23,145 nt of DNA from Nemertoderma westbladi (taxonomy: Eukaryota; Xenacoelomorpha; Nemertodermatida; Nemertodermatidae), in NCBI GenBank assembly GCA_032718475.1, contig JAUCBJ010006369.1, positions 1-23,145 on the forward strand. Reading direction: 5' to 3'. A program made the translations under genes and the position numbers. Position 1 is the first letter of the stretch. Each line of letters opens with the position of its first letter. The notes under the pieces were generated by a model. It saw nothing but the letters and a program-made list of their open reading frames with translations. It did no database searches and had not been told where the DNA came from. Positions 18,713 to 23,145 of this stretch are shown here, in pieces.

Positions 18713-18972
18713 AGTAGTGAGTGCAGCTGAAGATGTTCAACCAGTAGTGAGTGTAGCTGAAGATGTTTAACCAGTACTGAGTGTAACTGAAGATGCTTAA
18801 CTGGTAGTGAGAGTAACTGGAGATGTTCAACCGGTAGTGAGTGTAGCTGGATATGTTCAACCGGTAGTAAGTGTAGCTGACGATGTTCAACCAGTACTGA
18901 GTGTAACTGGAGATGTTCAACTGGTAGTGAGAGTAACTGGAGATGTTCAACTGGTAGTGAGTGTAGCTACTG
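18713..18972. repeat. 30-bp minisatellite, about 8.5 copies
   Basis: Copies start at 18713, 18743, 18773, 18803, 18833, 18863, 18893, 18923 and 18953 (partial), exactly 30 apart. The unit core is AGTGTAGCTGAAGATGTTCA followed by ACC and AGTAGTG. Because 30 is a multiple of three, it translates as a repeating ten-residue peptide on the minus strand, but that is only a by-product. A further lone copy is at about 19805-19848, on the far side of LINE copy 3. Confidence 0.95.
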
Positions 18973-19800
18973 TAGCTCCTCAGCTCATTAGAACAGGCTG
19001 CTTCAAGTGTTGGTCTTTTTGTTAACTCCAAGAAGGCCACAATTTTAACAGTTAATTTTGAAAGTCCTCAGGAAATATCTGATCGTATGTGCATAAGCTC
19101 AAATAATGGTATGCTTGTGCATGTGGACCTTCCTGTAACTTGGGATCATGGATCCGGAAGTCAGATGAGGACCTTCGAATACGTAAGGGAAAGGCATGGG
19201 CAGCCTTGAAAAGGCTTTCCAGGATTTGGAAGTCACAGATAATTAATCGGAAACTTAAGGTCCGATTATTTAGAGCAGCAATAGTCCCAGACTCCTCTAT
19301 GGGAGTCCATGCTGGGCTCTAACTGCTGAGGACATCAAATCTCTGGATAGTACATTTACAAGAATGGTGGTACGTTGGGGTCAATGTGTCAAGTACAAAG
19401 CTCACACATCTCCAACCAGACATTATATAACATTGGAGGTGTCTTATTGGTTCCCCCAAGCTTGACACTTGAACAAAGCCGCCTCCGCTTTGCAAGAGAG
19501 ATAGTTTTCGCAGTGAGGACCAGCCTGTGTAGTGCACAATCTTGTGCTTTGGCAGCCCCATGGAGAAAATAAGCATGGTGGCAGCCCATGACTTTTGTGA
19601 GACGCCTCTTAAAGGACACTGGTTTTGTAGATGCGAATAGGCGATAGGGAGTTGTGGCGGTGAATCTTTGTTGATAAGCCGGCATAGCATTCTTAATGCA
19701 CCCTGCATTGGGTTTGCCAATTGTGGATTGCATGGTGGTAGCAAAATATTTTTGTTAAGCCAGCATCTCAATGACCAGTTTCAATGCAGCAGTCCGATTA
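18973..19800 (+). mobile_element. Degenerate LINE fragment, copy 3
   Basis: A plus-strand counterpart of 2430 to 1700 in copy 1, from the motif after the RT palm (GCTCATTAGAACAGGCTGCT) through WIRKSDEDLRIRKGKAW and ISNQTLYNIGGV to the common terminus AAGCCGGCATAGCATTCTTA near 19700. Several frameshifts and stops break it. Bases 19700-19800 include a second degraded echo of the terminus (GTTAAGCCAGCATCTCA). The 30-bp repeat abuts its left end and reappears beyond its right end, so it may have inserted within that repeat. Confidence 0.88.
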
Positions 19801-19857
19801 TAGAGATAAGCTGGAGATGTTCAATCGGTAGTGAGTGAAGATGTTCATGGTGAAGCA

Positions 19858-20126
19858 ATGACAAATCGAGATTTATCTGTTTTAGAAGTTTACAACAACA
19901 ATATCAGAGATGATGATGGAACAGGACTTCAGCCGGTAATTGTAGAAAGTTTTGAGACAATAATAATTGAGAAGGGATTGTTTTATCTCTTAGGCCTACC
20001 GATTCTCATAGTATCAATCTTGAGTATGACACTCTACCGGATCCTATGGCAATCAATCGCGGGTTAAATGACGAGCAATCAATGCTGACGGAAGATGGTG
20101 AACATAAATTAGTTTCCCACAGCTAG
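19858..20126 (+). other. Possible coding relic with a strong-looking 3' splice site
   Basis: An ATG frame from 19858 reads MTNRDLSVLEVYNNNIR, then a hydrophobic tail ending at 20067. Another frame, from a pyrimidine-rich acceptor (TTGTTTTATCTCTTAG, ending 19994), reads TDSHSINLEYDTLPDPMAIN, continues GLNDEQSML and stops at 20126. Both stretches look more protein-like than their surroundings, but I recognise no family and found no donor that joins them in phase. It could be an exon relic, a frameshifted transposon protein or chance. Confidence 0.25.
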
Positions 20127-20204
20127 CAGTGGCAGGATGACCACGATCCTGACATCGCAAACAGTTATAAAAATAGGGAGTCTGGCCTGTCCCATGGAAT
20201 AAAA

Positions 20205-20656
20205 CGGAATCTAAAGGTTCGATTCTCTTTAGAGCAGCAGTAGACCAGTACTCGAATATGGGAGTCTATGCTGGCTTCTAACTGCAGAGGATACCAAATT
20301 TCTGGATGGCACTTTCACAAGAATGATGCGCCGGGTTCATTGTGTCAAGTACAATGGACACATCTCCAATCAGACTCTATACAAGATTGGAGGAAACATC
20401 CATTAGTCTTCCTTTGCTTGACACTTGACCTGAACCGCCTCCGCTTTGCAGGACATTGCTTTCGTCGTGAGAACCAGCCAGTGCATAATATTGTGCTCTG
20501 GCGAATAAATAAACATGGTGGATAGCCCATGCCTTTCTTGGGACGCCAGTTAAAGGCGTATCTAAACACTGGCCTTGAAGATGCGAATAATCTAGCAAAT
20601 GTCATGGGTGGTAGGGAGATGTGACAGCGCAATTTTGTTGACAAGCCGGCATAGCA
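20205..20656 (+). mobile_element. Degenerate LINE fragment, copy 4
   Basis: Plus-strand copy of the last 450 bases of the LINE. It contains recognisable RFAGHCFRRENQPVHN and NKHGG peptide blocks in broken frames and the common end GACAAGCCGGCATAGCATT near 20656. It is 5'-truncated relative to copies 1 and 3 and has no poly(A) tail. It ends 16 bases before the AATACATA direct repeat that flanks the next element. Confidence 0.9.
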
Positions 20657-20680
20657 TTATTCATATATATGTAATACATA

Positions 20681-20934
20681 CAGATAGGGGGGGGGGGGGG
20701 GAAACTGGACGCAATAAAAATCATCTCATCCCTCTCCAGGGGAAATTGGACGCCGATAACAGATGATTACTCTCAAGAATCAAACTGTAACCTGTTCTAT
20801 TGCGTTTAGTTTATTGTTTTGGTTAAAATATCGTGCCACTGTAACCTGCTCCCTTCCCTAAATTGAGAATTTAACATTGAGGCGGGATATTAATTCGCCA
20901 AGGCGGGTTTTGCGTCGAGTTCCCCCCCTGTTTC
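20681..20934. mobile_element. 254-bp MITE with G-tract inverted ends
   Basis: The left end has a run of 15 G followed by AAACTGGACGCAATAAAA. The right end, read in complement, has a 7-G run followed by AACTCGACGCAAAACCC. A perfect 8-bp direct repeat, AATACATA, flanks it at 20673-20680 and 20935-20942. A second internal copy of the arm motif (GGGGAAATTGGACGCC) lies near 20738-20754. No coding potential. The superfamily is not clear; an 8-bp duplication would fit hAT. Confidence 0.6.
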
Positions 20935-20942
20935 AATACATA

Positions 20943-21945
20943 ATAATGCAGTTACAATGCAGCATGCTGATAGTAGAAGTAGTAGTTATAAAAATAATGG
21001 TAATATTACAGTGTTTCTAATATAAGAGCTTTGCTTTATTGGACTCTTAGACCCACTAATAAGTCATTTAATGGGCCAGACTGTATCTGATAAAACCCCA
21101 CATGCTAAAGATAACCCCCCTTAATTGTATGTTCTAACCTAACTATTTTGTTGCACAATCTGGCAAAACAACAGATATCAAATTAAATGGTCTAAAATGC
21201 GATCTACCTCTAAAAATATGTGCCCAAACAAATTATACGCTATTATAGATTATATTTAGTCAAAAATTAGATCGCAATACTCAAGATTTCTTAAAATATT
21301 CAGTTTTTTTCGTTTTTCTCAAAACTACAAAAATCGACTTAGGGGTTTTTGTCGAATTACCGACGACATAGAAGGCCATATTCCCACGTATAACTGAGAT
21401 ATTTATCGATTTAAAACCACCTAACTGTATATGCCAGTTTTGCATAGACTCCATGATAAAGAAATTTTTTTAAAACAACCTTTATACTGTAATTCATTTT
21501 ACTATTAGAAATAAAGTAAACCCCGGAAACCGGAGATTTGATTTATATTTTTAAAACTTAATAATCGAATTTTTCTTAAGGGTTATAATGCTTTTTGTGT
21601 AAACATTGTAAAAAATGTAATAATTTTTTTAAAACAACCAATATCCCTATACAAAGTTTCCTACCTAATATGTTACATAATTCCAATACCATAACTGTTT
21701 TTGTTTAAAATCGTTACATTTAATGGATTTAAAAGTAAATAAGATCAAAATCTTGGAATATTACTTGCAAACAAAATTAGAATCAAAAATGCCGATTTAA
21801 AGGAAAAGTCAATTTTGTCATTTAGGTTGTTTGAAAAGGAAAAGGAAGAAAAATCATACTTGTTTCAATTTTTTTTAATGATAATTTCACAATTTTAACA
21901 TAAAACTTTTAACGCAGACACTTGCTTGTGATGTTCATGGTAACA
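20943..21945. other. AT-rich spacer, no gene seen
   Basis: No gene or convincing element ends. The motif TTTTTTTAAAACAACC occurs twice, near 21465-21480 and 21624-21639, possibly traces of an old repeat. Confidence 0.5.
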
Positions 21946-22019
21946 GCCTGCCCTAGTATTTTAGGCGTCGATGCCTCCCCTCTACGTCGTTGAAAGTTCA
22001 TATCTCCGCTATTTTATAT

Positions 22020-22150
22020 ACAGGCACCTATGTCCTATATGCCGTTACCTGTATCGTCACCTAGGTCGGCACCTCTGATGGTACATGTGTCGGCACCTAT
22101 GCTGACACTTACTGTATGTAGGCACATGTGTCGGCACATATGGCGGCACC
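22020..22150. repeat. Degenerate short repeats around GTCGGCACCTATG
   Basis: GGCACCTATG-like words recur at irregular spacing (about 22022, 22066, 22093, 22120 and 22134), interleaved with CATGTGTCGGCAC. This is a decayed short tandem repeat with imperfect palindromic character. The open frame across it is a by-product. Confidence 0.6.
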
Positions 22151-22320
22151 CTTCGCTATTCCATTATTCAACTTTCAGATATTATATAACTGTTTGCCTA
22201 TTAACATTATATAAATGTTATACTTTTTGAATTTCCGAAGATTCTACCCCAAATCTGAAATGAATAACTGCAATTAACATTATTCATATTTCGCTATATT
22301 ATTCCTATTACTAATACTAC

Positions 22321-22712
22321 AGTCCCGCTCACCAACAGAGTGCCATTAAATCCGATCTCAACCGATCGGATCCGATAGTCCCGCTTACCAACAGAGTGCC
22401 ATCGGATCCGATCTCAACCGATCGGATCCGATAGTCCCGCTTACCAACAGAGTGCCATTAGATCCGATCTCAACCGATCGGATCCGATAGTCCCGCTTAC
22501 CAACAGAGTGCCATTAGATCCGATCTCAACCGATCGGATCCGATAGTCCCGCTTACCAACAGAGTGCCATCGGATCCGATCTCAACCGATCGGATCCGAC
22601 AGTCCCGCCTTACCAACAGAGTGCCATCGGATCCGATCTCAACCGATCGGATCCGATAGTCCCGCTTACCAACAGAGTGCCATTATATCCGATCTCAACC
22701 GATCGGATCCAA
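22321..22712. repeat. 56-bp satellite, seven copies, each with an inverted repeat
   Basis: Copies begin with AGTCCCGC at 22321, 22377, 22433, 22489, 22545, 22601 and 22658; the sixth unit is 57 bp because of one extra C. The best units contain ATCGGATCCGATC, a 6-base loop TCAACC, then GATCGGATCCGAT, a perfect 13-bp stem. Units with TTAGATCC or TTAAATCC have a shortened left arm. GATC occurs many times per unit. Confidence 0.97.
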
Positions 22713-23107
22713 CAACTTCAAACAGATTCAGACAACTTCCAACAACCTGTCAATCACTCAAACCACACTCAACTCCAACTATCTGTTTCTATATCATATA
22801 TCAATAAACTTTTTAATTAATTCCATAACACAATTTTTTGCCATTACATAGAACCAGCTTGTAGGCTTACTTATTGTTCATGGCATACAATAGCGATGTT
22901 GCTTTGCTATGTTTTAACTTATTAGAAGATTATATTTAACATAAACTTTGATCGCACCAGGATTAATAATATGATTGATAAAATCAATAATATATTAAGA
23001 ATATTATAATTAACTTATTAGAAGACCGTTAGGACTTCTTACTGTAAAACCCTAGAAATAGGCACACAAAAAGTTAAATTATTTTATTATTTTTTCTAAG
23101 CGGAGGT
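22713..23107. other. AT-rich flank with no gene
   Basis: A C/A-rich stretch with AACAACTTC-like words follows the satellite, then AT-rich DNA. AACTTATTAGAAGA is duplicated near 22917 and 23013. No gene is seen. Confidence 0.5.
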
Positions 23108-23122
23108 GGGGGGGGGGGGGGG
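23108..23122 (+). repeat. Homopolymer of 15 G near right edge
   Basis: A run of 15 guanines followed by GC-rich sequence ending in CCACCCCC at the window edge. By analogy with 20681 it might be the start of another G-tract element, but the rest lies outside the window. Confidence 0.9.
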
Positions 23123-23145
23123 TGCAACTCGTGGCAGCCACCCCC

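Noticed and set aside
18711-19040. Minus-strand frame encoding a ten-residue repeat protein
   Set aside because: It is the 30-bp minisatellite read in a frame kept open because 30 is divisible by three, joined to LINE sequence.
18478-19705. Twin-priming inversion of one LINE insertion
   Set aside because: Both the minus and plus fragments contain the LINE's 3' terminus, so they are separate insertions and not a 5' inversion of one.
22030-22230. Plus-strand frame of 66 residues
   Set aside because: It runs through degenerate GGCACCTATG repeats and has no recognisable domain.

Overview
The window is nuclear DNA from an animal, most likely an invertebrate. The evidence is two full-length metazoan genes (an ER-stress transcription factor and a lysosomal amino-acid sensor), Kozak-type starts, no bacterial operon structure, AT-rich spacers, and many non-LTR retrotransposon, SINE and DNA-transposon remnants. 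I cannot name the species. The palindrome AGGCCT (often as TAGGCCTA) is strikingly common.

Layout, left to right. Bases 1-361 (minus) hold the 5'-most visible coding part of a C2H2 zinc-finger gene that runs off the left edge. Bases 487-1115 are a small transposon with long inverted repeats and a 10-bp target-site duplication. Bases about 1690-3510 (minus) are a decayed LINE with endonuclease and reverse-transcriptase pieces. Bases 4288-6123 (plus) are an uninterrupted ATF6 gene. Within the 150 bases after its stop begins an indel-free 34-bp minisatellite of about 99 copies (6275-9640) with visible higher-order structure. Bases 9650-12900 have no recognised gene. Bases 12922-14619 (minus) are an uninterrupted SLC38A9 gene, convergent with ATF6.

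Just upstream of SLC38A9, 14776-18305 looks like a hAT-family insertion with an 8-bp duplication. It contains a tRNA-derived SINE, which was itself split by another inverted-repeat element (15662-16938, 9-bp duplication). Bases 18478-20656 hold three more copies of the same LINE 3' end, in both orientations, together with a 30-bp minisatellite. Bases 20681-20934 are a 254-bp MITE with poly-G inverted ends. Bases 22321-22712 are a seven-copy 56-bp satellite in which each unit carries an inverted repeat.

The two intact genes both encode sensors: ATF6 reports ER folding stress, and SLC38A9 reports lysosomal arginine to Rag/mTORC1. Both are encoded here without any intron, which is unusual for these families. 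The most distinctive non-coding feature is the 34-bp array between their convergent 3' ends. Nearly every unit carries AATAAA on the minus strand, so it could act as a block of tandem poly(A) signals facing read-through from SLC38A9. That is inference.
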